NCBI RefSeq assembly: GCF_000622145.1
Contig: NZ_JHWH01000009.1
Span: forward strand, 135,796 to 199,795
Direction of reading: 5' to 3'
Origin: Paracoccus yeei ATCC BAA-599
GTDB taxonomy: Bacteria > Pseudomonadota > Alphaproteobacteria > Rhodobacterales > Rhodobacteraceae
Length of the DNA: 64,000 nt
The notes beneath the pieces are model-generated. The model saw nothing but the letters and a program-made list of their open reading frames with translations, was not told where the DNA came from and ran no database searches. Of this stretch, positions 33,665 to 43,035 are shown piece by piece. Within the stretch, counting starts at the first letter, position 1, and each line of letters begins with the position of its first letter. A program made the position numbers and the translations under genes.

Positions 33665-36112
33665 TCAGCTGCGTACGCGGGCCGACCTGGGGTCGTAAAG
33701 CGGGGACAGGCTGGCCTCGGCCGGGACGATGCGGCCGGCAACGTCGATGCTGTAGTCGGCGGCCAGCATCTCCTCGGGCGTCTCGTCCGGGCGGCAGGGC
33801 ACATAGCCGAGGCCGATGGCCGCGCCAAGCGCATGGCCGTAGTTGCCCGAGGTAAGCTGGCCCACGATCCTGCCATCGCGCAGGATGGGTTCGTTGTGAA
33901 ACAGCAGCGGTCCAGGGTCGCGCAGCCGGAACTGGACCAGGCGGCGCCCCAGCCCCGCGTCGCGCTTTCTCAGCACGGCATCGCGGCCGATGAAATCGCC
34001 CTTGCGGGTCTTGACGGCAAAGCCCAAGCCCGCCTCCAGCACGTGATCCTCGTCGGTGATGTCATGGCCGAAATGGCGATAGGCCTTTTCAATGCGGCAT
34101 GAATCCATGGCGTGCAGGCCGCATAGCGTCAGCCCGACCTGTTCGCCCGCCTCGACCAGAGTCTCGAACACATGCGCGGCCTGGTCGGTCGGGACGTAAA
34201 GCTCCCACCCGAGTTCGCCCACATAGGTCACGCGATGGGCCCGGGCCAGGCCCATGCCGATCTCGATGTCGCGGGCCGTGCCGAAGGGATGCGCCGCGTT
34301 CGAGAAATCGTTGGGCGAGACCAGCGACAAAAGCGCGCGCGAGCGCGGGCCCATCAGCGGCAGCACAGCCTCGGCTGCGGTGATGTCGGTGATGACCGCC
34401 CATTCGTCGCCCAGATGCCGGCGCAGCCAGGCCAGGTCCCGCTGCAAGGTGGCGCCGGGCACCACCAGCAGGAAGGCCGTTTCCGACAGCCGGGTCACGG
34501 TCAGGTCCGACTCGATGCCGCCGCGCGCGTTCAGCATCTGGCTATAGACGATGCGGCCCGCCGGCACCGCCATGTCGGCTGCGCAAAGCCGTTGCAGGAA
34601 GGCAAGCGCGTCGCGCCCCTCGACCCGGATCTTTCCGAAACTGGACATGTCCAGCAGGCCCACGCCCTCGCGCAGGGCCATATGCTCGGCGCGCTGGTTG
34701 TCGAACCAGTTCTGGCGCTGCCAGGAATAGCGGTATTCGCGGGGCTGGCCTTCACGCGCGAACCAGTTGGCCCGTTCCCAGCCCGCGACCTCGCCAAAAA
34801 CGGCGCCGCGTGCCTTCAGATGCCCATGCAGGGGCGAGCGGCGGATGCCGCGCGCCGTGGCCATCTGCCGATAGGGGAAATGGTCGGCGTAAAGCAGGCC
34901 CAGCGTTTCGGTCACGCGTTCCTTCAGATAGTGGCGGTTCTTCTGGAAGGGTTGGGCGCGGCGGATATCGACCTCCCACAGGTCGAAGGGGGGCTCGCCG
35001 TCGGCCATCCACTGCGCCAGCGCCATGCCCGCCCCGCCCGAGGACGCGATGCCGATGGAATTATAGCCCGCCGCGACCCAATAGCCTTTCAGCTCCGGCG
35101 CCTCGCCCAGATAATAGCGGTCATCGGGGGTGAAGCTTTCGGGACCGTTGAAGAAGGTATGGATCCCCGCCTGCGCCAGCAGCGGCATGCGGGCGATGGC
35201 CTTTTCCAGGATCGGTTCGAAATGGTCGAAATCCTCGGGCAACTGGTCAAAGCAAAAATCCTCGGGGATGCCCGCCATGCCCCAGGGCTTTGCCCTGGGT
35301 TCGAACGCACCCAGCAGGATCTTGCCCGCGTCCTCCTTGTAATAGGCGCATTCGTCGGGGACGCGCAGCACGGGAAGCCGGGCAAGTTCGGGAATGGTTT
35401 CGGTAACGATATAGAAATGCTCGCAGGCGTGCAGCGGCAGGGTGACATCGTTCTGGGCGGCCAGATCGCGGCCCCACATGCCGCCGCAGTTCACCACGTT
35501 TTCGCAGGCAATATGGCCGCTTTCGCTGCCGCATGCCCAGTCGACACCGGACACGCGGCCGTTGGCGGTGGTGACGCGCGTGACCCTGACCTGCTCGACG
35601 ATGCGGGCCCCGCGCATCCGTGCGCCCTTGGCCAGTGCCAGCGCGATATTGCCCGGATCGGCCTGCCCATCCAGCGGCAGGTGGACGCCCGCCACCACGT
35701 CCGAAACCTCCAGATGGGGGTAAAGCGCCAGCACTTCGCGCGGGGAAAGCTCGTTCACGTCCACGCCGAAGGCGCGGGCCAGGGCCGCCTGGCGCAGGAT
35801 CTCCTCGCGCCGCTCCCCGGTCAGCGCGACGGTGATCGAGCCGCATTGCCGCAAGCCGGTCGCCAGCCCGGTTTCCGCCTCAAGCCGGGTGTAAAGATCG
35901 GCGGAATATTTCGCCAGCCGCGTCATGTTCTGGCTGGCGCGCAGCTGACCGATCAGCCCCGCCGCATGCCAGGTGGTGCCCGAGGTCAGCTGCTTGCGCT
36001 CGAGCAGCAGGATGTCGGTCCAGCCGAGCTGCGCCAGGTGATAGGCGACGGAACAGCCGGAAATGCCGCCTCCGATAATGACGACGCGGGCTTGGGTGGG
36101 CAGTTCGGCCAT
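33665..36112 (-). CDS. FAD-dependent dimethylglycine/sarcosine dehydrogenase-like protein with GcvT domain
   Basis: An 815-aa two-part enzyme. Residues 1-390 are a DAO-type FAD oxidoreductase: VVIIGGGISGCSVAYHLAQLG, then SGTTWHAAGLIGQ, where His48 marks the covalent-flavin site of the family. Residues 430-810 are a GcvT-type tetrahydrofolate-binding aminomethyltransferase with its C-terminal barrel. Such enzymes demethylate N-methyl amino acids and pass the one-carbon unit to folate. The substrate here (dimethylglycine, sarcosine or another N-methyl compound) cannot be told from sequence. It is divergent from an XRE-cupin gene, its likely regulator. Confidence 0.82.
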   Translation of the reverse strand: MAELPTQARVVIIGGGISGCSVAYHLAQLGWTDILLLERKQLTSGTTWHAAGLIGQLRASQNMTRLAKYSADLYTRLEAETGLATGLRQCGSITVALTGERREEILRQAALARAFGVDVNELSPREVLALYPHLEVSDVVAGVHLPLDGQADPGNIALALAKGARMRGARIVEQVRVTRVTTANGRVSGVDWACGSESGHIACENVVNCGGMWGRDLAAQNDVTLPLHACEHFYIVTETIPELARLPVLRVPDECAYYKEDAGKILLGAFEPRAKPWGMAGIPEDFCFDQLPEDFDHFEPILEKAIARMPLLAQAGIHTFFNGPESFTPDDRYYLGEAPELKGYWVAAGYNSIGIASSGGAGMALAQWMADGEPPFDLWEVDIRRAQPFQKNRHYLKERVTETLGLLYADHFPYRQMATARGIRRSPLHGHLKARGAVFGEVAGWERANWFAREGQPREYRYSWQRQNWFDNQRAEHMALREGVGLLDMSSFGKIRVEGRDALAFLQRLCAADMAVPAGRIVYSQMLNARGGIESDLTVTRLSETAFLLVVPGATLQRDLAWLRRHLGDEWAVITDITAAEAVLPLMGPRSRALLSLVSPNDFSNAAHPFGTARDIEIGMGLARAHRVTYVGELGWELYVPTDQAAHVFETLVEAGEQVGLTLCGLHAMDSCRIEKAYRHFGHDITDEDHVLEAGLGFAVKTRKGDFIGRDAVLRKRDAGLGRRLVQFRLRDPGPLLFHNEPILRDGRIVGQLTSGNYGHALGAAIGLGYVPCRPDETPEEMLAADYSIDVAGRIVPAEASLSPLYDPRSARVRS

Positions 36113-36220
36113 GGTGGGTGATCCGCTGTTGAACCGGGCAAGGGGCGCAGCCGCCCCGGGAGGAAAGGGGCAGGGCTGCGGCCGTCAAGCCGACTATTCA
36201 CCGCGAAAGTGAAAAATCAA

Positions 36221-36292
36221 TGGAAATTTTCATTTCAGAAAATTAGTATCACCACATTTCACATACTACGGCCACCCGCTGTTGAAATTTCA
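36221..36292. promoter_or_regulatory. Palindromic operators between the amine dehydrogenase and XRE-cupin genes
   Basis: TGAAATTTCA (36283-36292) is a perfect 10-base palindrome, and TGGAAATTTTCA (36221-36232) is a near match 62 bases away. A third ATTTCA element lies at 36256-36261. The gap 36113-36334 is strikingly AT-rich for this window. These are candidate binding sites of the XRE-cupin protein, controlling both directions. Confidence 0.5.
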
Positions 36293-36334
36293 TTCCAATC
36301 ACGGCAGCCTGCGACCGTCCCCGAGGGAGAGCCG

Positions 36335-36889
36335 ATGAACCATCATGTGGGTGAAGACATCCGGTCGCTGCGGAAATCACGCAACCTGCGGCTGGCCGAG
36401 CTTTCGGCCGCCGTCGGCCGCTCGGTCGGCTGGCTGAGCCAGGTCGAGCGCGGCCAGACGACCCCGTCGGTCCATGATCTGGGCGCCATCGCGAACCGGC
36501 TTGGCGTCAGCATCAGCTTCTTCTTTCGCTCATCCTCCCGCGCGCCCGAGGAACGCGGCCTGATCCTGCGCGCCGCGGACCGCATGGCCATCGGCACCCC
36601 GGAAAGCGGATTGACCGAGGAGTTGCTGTCGCCCGCGCTCAGCGGCTCGTTCGAGATGATCAAGTCGACCTTTGCCCCCCGCTCGGAAAGCGCCGCCGTC
36701 CGGCCCGCCGCCCCCCGCGAGGATGGCGGCGTGCTGATCTCGGGGCAGTTGCGGCTGACCATCGACGGCACCGCATTCGACCTGGCCCCCGGCGACAGCT
36801 TCCAGTTCGCCGGCAAGTCCTATGCCTGGCGCAATCCCGGCGATGAACCGGCGGTGGTCGTCTGGATCGTGGCGCCGCCCGTCTATTGA
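36335..36889 (+). CDS. XRE-family regulator with C-terminal cupin domain
   Basis: A 184-aa regulator. The N-terminal HTH is at residues 8-62 (LAELSAAVGRSVGWLSQVER). The C-terminal cupin is at about 105-180 (GQLRLTIDGTAFDLAPGDSF). This is the architecture of PuuR-like regulators of amine and amino-acid breakdown. GAGGGAGA precedes ATG 36335. It is divergent from the GcvT-type dehydrogenase, and its last 7 bases overlap the convergent oxidoreductase. It probably represses the dehydrogenase until an amine ligand binds the cupin. Confidence 0.82.
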   Translation: MNHHVGEDIRSLRKSRNLRLAELSAAVGRSVGWLSQVERGQTTPSVHDLGAIANRLGVSISFFFRSSSRAPEERGLILRAADRMAIGTPESGLTEELLSPALSGSFEMIKSTFAPRSESAAVRPAAPREDGGVLISGQLRLTIDGTAFDLAPGDSFQFAGKSYAWRNPGDEPAVVVWIVAPPVY

Positions 36890-37953
36890 TCGGGGACGAT
36901 CACCATCTTGCCGACGAAGTCCGCGCCGCGGGCGGTGAAGCGGGTTTCGGCGTCGTGCAGGCGCGACAGCGGCAGGGTTTCGGCCAGCACCGGCTTCAGC
37001 CGGCCGTCGCGGATCCAGGCGATCAACTGCTCGGCCTCGGCCCGGGTGCCGTGCGAGACGCCAAAGATCTGCACCTGGTTCAGATAGATCAGCGTCCAGG
37101 GCAGGGGCGTGACATTGCCGCCGCCGGCCCCGGCAATGGACAGGCGCGGCGGGGTCCTGCGGGCGCGCAGGTCGCGGCACATGGCCTGGATCAGCGGCAC
37201 CGTCATGGCGCCGCCGACCAGGTCCATCGCCGCGTCGATGGCGATGCCGGCAAGCGCCCGGGGCCAGTCGCCGCTGCGGTCCAGCACGGTCTCCGCCCCC
37301 AGCGCCTTCAGCGCATCCGCCTTGCCCGGGCTGGCGATCGCGTGCGGCACCGCCCCGATCACGCGGCACAGCTGGATCAGCGCCGTCCCGACCCCACCCG
37401 AGGCGCCCGTGACCAGCACATGTTCGCCCGCCGCGACGCCAGCCGAGGTCAGCATGTGATAGCCCGTCTGCCACGAACACAGGCCCAGCGTCGCCAATTC
37501 GGCATCCGACAGGTCGGGGTTCGGAATGTGGTGGAACTGGTCCGAGGGGAAGGCGCCGTATTCGGCATAGCCGCCATCGGCGCCATGCCCGTAATAGTCG
37601 GGCGCGAGGTTCAGGTCCCGCCGGGCATCGGGATAGATGTTGAAGTCCAGCAGGCCGCGTTCGCCGATCCGTTCGGGCGACACGTCTTTGCCCACCGCGA
37701 CCACATGGCCCACGACATCCGCCCCCAGGATGCGGGGAAAGCGCAACGTGTCTCCGGCCATGGCGAATGATGTCACCGCGCCGTCGTCCGCGGTGGAGTA
37801 AAGCCCCTCGCGCACCTTGCGGTCGGTGTTGTTCTTGGCGCAGGCGGTGATGCGGACCAGAACCTCGCCCGCTTTCGGGACGGGCACCGGCCAGTCGGTG
37901 CGCCATTCCAGCCGGTCGATGCCGCCATGGCCCGTCAGGACCATGGCGCGCAT
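36883..37953 (-). CDS. Zinc-type quinone oxidoreductase/alcohol dehydrogenase-like protein at the end of the ectoine operon
   Basis: A 356-aa medium-chain dehydrogenase/reductase with the Rossmann motif VLVTGASGGVGTALIQLCR and an N-terminal GroES-like domain. ATG 37953 gives the common MRAMVLTGHGG start. A GTG at 37974 would overlap the aminotransferase, and ATG 37944 has the best-spaced AAAGGA. It is co-oriented and almost contiguous with the ectoine aminotransferase gene but is not a standard member of ectoine clusters. Its role (cofactor or aldehyde handling) is unknown. Confidence 0.72.
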   Translation of the reverse strand: MRAMVLTGHGGIDRLEWRTDWPVPVPKAGEVLVRITACAKNNTDRKVREGLYSTADDGAVTSFAMAGDTLRFPRILGADVVGHVVAVGKDVSPERIGERGLLDFNIYPDARRDLNLAPDYYGHGADGGYAEYGAFPSDQFHHIPNPDLSDAELATLGLCSWQTGYHMLTSAGVAAGEHVLVTGASGGVGTALIQLCRVIGAVPHAIASPGKADALKALGAETVLDRSGDWPRALAGIAIDAAMDLVGGAMTVPLIQAMCRDLRARRTPPRLSIAGAGGGNVTPLPWTLIYLNQVQIFGVSHGTRAEAEQLIAWIRDGRLKPVLAETLPLSRLHDAETRFTARGADFVGKMVIVPDQ

Positions 37954-37966
37954 CCTTTGCGGGATC

Positions 37967-39340
37967 TCAGCCACCGCAGACCTCGGCCAGGGCCTCGGCG
38001 GTGACGCCGACGATGGTGTCGGCCTCGGCCTCGGTCAGGCAGAGCGGCGGGGCAAAGCCCAGGATGTCGCCTTGCGGCATGGCGCGCGCGATCACGCCGC
38101 GCTTCAACATGGCGGCGACGACCTTGGCGCCCATTGCCTGGGCGGGATCGAAATGCCGGCGGGCGGTGCGGTCCACGACCAGTTCGACGGCGCACAGCAT
38201 GCCCTCGCCCCGGATTTCGCCCACGTTCGGGTGATCGGCCAGCGCCGCCTGCATCTGCGCGTTCAGATAGGCGCCGGTGCGCGCGGCATTGCCGAGCAGG
38301 CCCAGTTCGTCGATCAGCTTGAGGTTGGCGATGCCGGCGGCCGCGCCAATGGGATGGGCGGAATAGGTCCAGCCGTGGCCCAGCACGCCGAATTCGTCGG
38401 CACCCTGCACCAGCACGTCCCACATCCTTTGCCCGACGATGCTGCCCGACAACGGCGCATAGGCCGAGGTCAGCCCCTTTGCGATGGTGATCAGGTCCGG
38501 CTTCAGCCCGTAATGGTCGCTGCCGAACATGCTGCCCAGTCGGCCGAACCCCGTCACCACCTCATCCGCGATCAGCAGGATGTCATGGCGCGCCAGCACC
38601 TTCTGAATGGCGTCCCAGTAACCGCGCGGGGGCGGCACGATGCCCCCCGTGCCCAGCACCGGCTCGCCGATGAAGGCGGCGATGGTGTCTGCGCCTTCGC
38701 GGGCGATCAGCTTGTCCAGTTCGTCGGCGCAATGGGCGCTGAACGCTTCCTCGGTCATGCCCGCGTCCTTGCGGCGGAAGTAGTAAGGCGCCTCGGTATG
38801 GATCACCTGCGCCAGCGGCAGGTCGAATTTCTTGTGGAACAGCTCCAGTCCCGTCAGCGAGCCCGTGACCAGCCCCGAGCCGTGATAGCCGCGCCAGCGC
38901 GAGATGATCTTCTTCTTCTGCGGCAGGCCGCGGATGTTGTTGTAATACCAGACAAGCTTGACGTTGGTTTCATTGGCGTCCGACCCGCCCAGGCCGAAAT
39001 AGACCCGCGCCATGCCTTCGGGCGCGCGCTCCATCACCATCTTTGCCAGCGTGATCGACGCCTCGGAGCCGTGCCCGGCATAGGCGTGGTAATAGGCCAG
39101 TTCGCGCGCTTGCGCGGCGATGGCCTCGCTGATCTCGGTCCGGCCATAGCCCACGTTCACGCAGTAAAGCCCGGCAAAGCCGTCCAGCAGGCGATTGCCG
39201 TCGCGATCGGTGATATGGACGCCCTCACCCCCCGTCACGATGCGCTGCGGCGCCTCGCCCCGCGCGAATTGCGCCAGGTTGGTCGAGGGGTGCATGAAAT
39301 TCTCGCGGTCCCATTTCGCAAGCTCGTCATTGGTCAGCAT
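37967..39340 (-). CDS. doeD: Ectoine-pathway aminotransferase (DoeD/Atf-type)
   Basis: A 457-aa class-III PLP aminotransferase that in ectoine catabolism converts 2,4-diaminobutyrate to aspartate-semialdehyde. The motif [20 protein letters not shown] precedes the PLP lysine in [14 protein letters not shown] (about residue 280). AAAGGAGACACC precedes ATG 39340. An upstream in-frame ATG at 39367 has no such site. Assignment to DoeD rests on cluster context, and the protein alone could be another omega-aminotransferase. Confidence 0.8.
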   Translation of the reverse strand: MLTNDELAKWDRENFMHPSTNLAQFARGEAPQRIVTGGEGVHITDRDGNRLLDGFAGLYCVNVGYGRTEISEAIAAQARELAYYHAYAGHGSEASITLAKMVMERAPEGMARVYFGLGGSDANETNVKLVWYYNNIRGLPQKKKIISRWRGYHGSGLVTGSLTGLELFHKKFDLPLAQVIHTEAPYYFRRKDAGMTEEAFSAHCADELDKLIAREGADTIAAFIGEPVLGTGGIVPPPRGYWDAIQKVLARHDILLIADEVVTGFGRLGSMFGSDHYGLKPDLITIAKGLTSAYAPLSGSIVGQRMWDVLVQGADEFGVLGHGWTYSAHPIGAAAGIANLKLIDELGLLGNAARTGAYLNAQMQAALADHPNVGEIRGEGMLCAVELVVDRTARRHFDPAQAMGAKVVAAMLKRGVIARAMPQGDILGFAPPLCLTEAEADTIVGVTAEALAEVCGG

Positions 39341-39363
39341 GGTGTCTCCTTTCAGGGCGCTGC

Positions 39364-40827
39364 TCATGACTGGCTCCAGTCGCGGCAGACGTATTTGATG
39401 TCGGTGAAGGCCTCGAGCCCATGGCGCGAGCCTTCGCGGGCCAGGCCCGACTGCTTCATGCCACCAAAGGGGATCGGCGCGCCGGTGACCTTGGTGCGGT
39501 TGACGGCAACCATGCCGAACTCCAGCGCGCGCGACAGGCGATAGATGCGGCGCGGGTCCTGGCTGTGCAGATAGGCGACCAGCCCGTATTCGGTGGCGTT
39601 CGCGATGGCGATGGCCTCGGCTTCGTCGTCGAAGGGGGCGATGGCGGCGACCGGGCCGAAGGTTTCCTCGTGAAAGATCAGCGCGTCGCGCGGCACGTCG
39701 GCCAGCACGGTCGGCTGATAGAACAGCGGCCCCTGCGGATCGCGCTGTCCGCCCGTCAGCAGGCGCGCGCCGCGGGCCAGGGCATCGGCGACGTGTTCCT
39801 CCTGCTTGGCTATGGCGGCCTCGTTCATCAGGGGGCCGAGGTCGCGGTCCTCGACGCCCGGGCCCAGGGTCAGGGCGCGGGTGCGGGCGGCAAAGCCTTT
39901 GCAAAAGGCGTCATAGACCGGGCGTTCGACCAGGAAGCGGTTGGCCCCCAGGCAGTCCTGGCCCGAGGTCGCGAACTTGGCCTTGATCGCCTCGTCCAGC
40001 GCCTGGTCCAGGTCGGCCTCGGCAAAGACGATGAAGGGGGCGTGGCCGCCCAGTTCCAGCACCAGCCGCTTGACCGTATCCGAGGACTGCCGGTAAAGCA
40101 GCTTGCCCACGCGGGTCGAACCGGTAAAGGACAGCGCCCGCACCCGCGCATCCTGGCACCAGGCGCCCACGATCTCGGGCGCGTCGCCCGTCACCACGTT
40201 GAACACGCCCGGCAGAAAGCCCGCGCGCTGCGCCAGTTCCGCCAAGGCCAGCGCCGACAGCGGCGTTTCGGCCGAGGGGTGGACGACCACCGTGCAGCCC
40301 GCCGCCAGCGCGGCGGCGGCCTTGCGGGTGATCATCGCGCAGGGGAAATTCCAGGGCGTGACCAGGGCTGCGACGCCCACGGGTTCGCGCCACAGTTCCA
40401 TCTCGGCCGTGGCCAGATGCGAGGTGACGCTTTCGATGTTCGGGCGGCGCGCCTCTTCGGCATAGAATTCGATGAAGCTGGCGGCATAGTCGATCTCGCC
40501 CCGCGCTTCGGACAGCGGCTTGCCCTGTTCGGCGGTCATGATCCGGGCCAGGTCCTCGCGCGCGTCCTGCACCAGGTGGAACCAGCGCTGCAGGATGGCG
40601 GCGCGGTCCTGCGGCAGGCGCCAGGCCCAGTCGTGAAAGGCGGCCTGGGCCACATCGACGGCGGCGCGGGCGGCATCGGCGTCCAGCCGCGCCACCTGCG
40701 CAATGGTCTGGCCCGTGGCGGGGTCGGTCACGGCAAAGCGCCGCGCGGCGCCCTGCCACTGGCCGCCGACATGGGCATCGGCGCGGATCAGCGCGGGGTC
40801 GGCAACGAAGGAAGGAAGGTCCAGCAT
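39364..40827 (-). CDS. doeC: Aldehyde dehydrogenase (DoeC/Ssd-type)
   Basis: A 487-aa NAD(P)-dependent aldehyde dehydrogenase close to the succinate-semialdehyde dehydrogenase group. The NAD fold includes [14 protein letters not shown], the catalytic Glu is in [12 protein letters not shown], and the catalytic Cys is in [11 protein letters not shown] (about residue 286). In this cluster it is expected to oxidise aspartate-semialdehyde to aspartate. It lies 1 base from doeB and 23 from the aminotransferase, consistent with a shared transcript. Confidence 0.82.
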   Translation of the reverse strand: MLDLPSFVADPALIRADAHVGGQWQGAARRFAVTDPATGQTIAQVARLDADAARAAVDVAQAAFHDWAWRLPQDRAAILQRWFHLVQDAREDLARIMTAEQGKPLSEARGEIDYAASFIEFYAEEARRPNIESVTSHLATAEMELWREPVGVAALVTPWNFPCAMITRKAAAALAAGCTVVVHPSAETPLSALALAELAQRAGFLPGVFNVVTGDAPEIVGAWCQDARVRALSFTGSTRVGKLLYRQSSDTVKRLVLELGGHAPFIVFAEADLDQALDEAIKAKFATSGQDCLGANRFLVERPVYDAFCKGFAARTRALTLGPGVEDRDLGPLMNEAAIAKQEEHVADALARGARLLTGGQRDPQGPLFYQPTVLADVPRDALIFHEETFGPVAAIAPFDDEAEAIAIANATEYGLVAYLHSQDPRRIYRLSRALEFGMVAVNRTKVTGAPIPFGGMKQSGLAREGSRHGLEAFTDIKYVCRDWSQS

Positions 40828-40828
40828 C

Positions 40829-41839
40829 TCATGCCTCGATTTCCACGCCGACGACTGCCACGCAGTCGCCGGGCTTGACGATTCCGGGAAAATGCCGGGC
40901 CATGAACAGGCCCGCGCGGTTGACCGTGACCGTGACCGGGGCGATGCCGGTGCGGGTCATCGGATAGATGCGGGCGATGGGCTGGCCCTGTTCGACGCTG
41001 TCGCCCAGGTCGGCCAGGAATTCGATCAGCCCGCCGTCCTCGGCAAAGGTGAAGCAATCGGCGTCGGGCATGTCCAGCCATTGCGTCGGCTGGGCCCGGA
41101 CCTCGCCCCGCATCGCGCCGGCGGCGATCAGCAGGTTCCGCAGGCCGCGCTTGGCGATGCCCGCCGTGCGCGCGGTCGCTGTGCCGCCGCCGCCCAGTTC
41201 GGTGGTGACAAAGATCTTGCCCATCTCCTCGGCGGCGGTGTCGTACATGCCGACGGCGTCGATTTCCAGCATCCTGACCGACCAGGGTGCCCCGAAGGCC
41301 CGCACCAGGTCGAAGCTCTGCCCCTCCTGCCGCTTGTCGGGCAGGATATGGGCGGCGCAATAGGGCAGGAAGTCCAGCGTCCGGCCGCCCGAATGGAAAT
41401 CCACCACCACATCGGCCATGGGCAGCAGAACCCGCTGGAAGTAGTCGGCGATCTTCTGCGTCACCGTGCCGTCGGGACGCCCCGGAAAGCTGCGGTTCAG
41501 GTTGCCCCGGTCGATGGGCGAGGTGCGCGTGCCCGCCCCGAAGGCCGGATAGTTCATTGCCGGCACGATGATGATCCGGCCGGTCACGTCCTCGGCCCGG
41601 ATGGTCGCGGCCAGGTCGAACAATGCGATCGGGCCTTCGTATTCGTCGCCGTGGTTCGCCCCGGTCAGCAGGGCGGTCGGGCCTTCGCCATTGTTGACCA
41701 CGGTGATGGGGGTCATGATCGACCCCCAGGCCGCGTCGTCGCGCGAATAGGGCAGGCGCAGGAAGCCGTGGCTGACCCCGGGCGCCGAGAAATCCACCGT
41801 CGCCGTGATGGGCGACGGCGTCAGCTGCATCTGCAACAT
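40829..41839 (-). CDS. doeB: N-acetyl-2,4-diaminobutyrate deacetylase DoeB (EutE)
   Basis: A 336-aa succinylglutamate-desuccinylase/aspartoacylase-type zinc hydrolase that removes acetate from N-acetyl-diaminobutyrate. The zinc motif is GANHGDEYEG (residues 59-68), and DFHSGG (about 147-152) supplies the third ligand. It starts 4 bases after the doeA stop. The pair doeA-doeB is the core of ectoine ring opening and deacetylation, which supports the call beyond the fold itself. Confidence 0.88.
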   Translation of the reverse strand: MLQMQLTPSPITATVDFSAPGVSHGFLRLPYSRDDAAWGSIMTPITVVNNGEGPTALLTGANHGDEYEGPIALFDLAATIRAEDVTGRIIIVPAMNYPAFGAGTRTSPIDRGNLNRSFPGRPDGTVTQKIADYFQRVLLPMADVVVDFHSGGRTLDFLPYCAAHILPDKRQEGQSFDLVRAFGAPWSVRMLEIDAVGMYDTAAEEMGKIFVTTELGGGGTATARTAGIAKRGLRNLLIAAGAMRGEVRAQPTQWLDMPDADCFTFAEDGGLIEFLADLGDSVEQGQPIARIYPMTRTGIAPVTVTVNRAGLFMARHFPGIVKPGDCVAVVGVEIEA

Positions 41840-41843
41840 GGCG

Positions 41844-43025
41844 TCAGTCCTTCACGAACAGCTTGCGCGGCACCGAGGCCAGCAGTTCCGGCGCGCCCTC
41901 GGTGATGACGACGCTTTCGGTGATCTCCAGCCCCATCTCGTCGGTCCAGAGGCCGGTCATGAAATGGAAGGTCATGCCGGGTTGCAGCACGGTGCGGTCG
42001 CCCGGACGCAGCGACATGGTGCGTTCGCCCCAGTCGGGCGGATAGCTGACGCCGATGCCGTATCCGGTGCGGCCGTCCTTGACGATGCCGTATTTCTTCA
42101 GCACGGCAAAGAAGGCTCCAGCGAACTGTTCGCAGGTATTGCCCGCGCGCGCGGCCTCGAGCCCGGCCTCCATGCCCTCCAGCACGGCCTGTTCGCCTTC
42201 GGTGAAAACCTTGGGCGGCTTGCCCAGGAAAACCGTTCGCGACAAGGGCGCGTGATAGCGGTTATAGCAACCCGCGATTTCAAAGAAGGTGCCCTCGCCC
42301 GCGCGCATCGGCCGGTCGTCCCAGGTCAGATGCGCGGCCGCCGCCTCGCGCCCCGAGGGCAGCAGCGGCACGATGGCCGGATAATCGCCGCCAAAGCCGT
42401 CGGTGCCACGGATGCCCGCGTCATAGATTTCCGCCACCAGGTCGCATTTGCGCATCCCCGGCTCGATCTTCTCGAAGATGCGTTCGTGCATCTTCGTCAC
42501 GATGGCCCCGGCCTTGCGCATGTAGTCAAGCTCGGTCGGGGATTTCACCGCGCGCTGCCAGTTCACCAGCCCGGTCGTGTCGCTGAACGTCGCGTCGGGC
42601 AGGTGCCTTTGCAGGGCGGCGAAGGCGGCGGCGGTGAACCAGTAGTTGTCCATCTCGGCGCCGATGCGTTTCGCGCCCCAGCCCTTGTCCTTGAGGATCT
42701 GCGACAGCAGGTCCATCGGATGTTTCTGGGTGTTCTGCACATAGTCGTCGGGATAGCCGATGACATTGGCTTCGTTCAGATAGGCGGTGAAGCGTGCGCC
42801 CACGGCATCCATGGCCCGGCCGAAGAAGATCGGCTCGCCCTCGGGCGGGACCACGACGCATTGGTGCACATAGAACGACCAGCCGTCATAGCCGGTCAGC
42901 CAGTTCATGTTCGAGGGATCGGTGACGATCAGCAGATCGACGCCCTTCTCCTCCATCGCCTGGCGGGTCTTGCGCAGGCGGTCGGCATATTCGGCGCGGC
43001 TGAATTTCAAGGCTGCTTCTGTCAT
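41844..43025 (-). CDS. doeA: Ectoine hydrolase DoeA (EutD)
   Basis: A 393-aa M24/creatinase-fold hydrolase that opens the ectoine ring to N-acetyl-2,4-diaminobutyrate. The N-terminal creatinase domain reads LLIVTDPSNMNWLTGYDGW. The C-terminal pita-bread domain includes GTFFEIAGCYNRYHAPLSRT and GLWTDEMGLEITESVV. The metal residues of true M24 peptidases are not fully kept, as in non-metal creatinase-like enzymes. ATG 43025 gives normal length. It sits between eutC and doeB. Confidence 0.88.
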   Translation of the reverse strand: MTEAALKFSRAEYADRLRKTRQAMEEKGVDLLIVTDPSNMNWLTGYDGWSFYVHQCVVVPPEGEPIFFGRAMDAVGARFTAYLNEANVIGYPDDYVQNTQKHPMDLLSQILKDKGWGAKRIGAEMDNYWFTAAAFAALQRHLPDATFSDTTGLVNWQRAVKSPTELDYMRKAGAIVTKMHERIFEKIEPGMRKCDLVAEIYDAGIRGTDGFGGDYPAIVPLLPSGREAAAAHLTWDDRPMRAGEGTFFEIAGCYNRYHAPLSRTVFLGKPPKVFTEGEQAVLEGMEAGLEAARAGNTCEQFAGAFFAVLKKYGIVKDGRTGYGIGVSYPPDWGERTMSLRPGDRTVLQPGMTFHFMTGLWTDEMGLEITESVVITEGAPELLASVPRKLFVKD

Positions 43026-43035
43026 GGCGCTGCTT

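Noticed and set aside
37944..37974. GTG 37974 as the start of the oxidoreductase gene
   Set aside because: It overlaps the aminotransferase gene and adds residues not typical of the family. An ATG at 37953 or 37944 is more likely.
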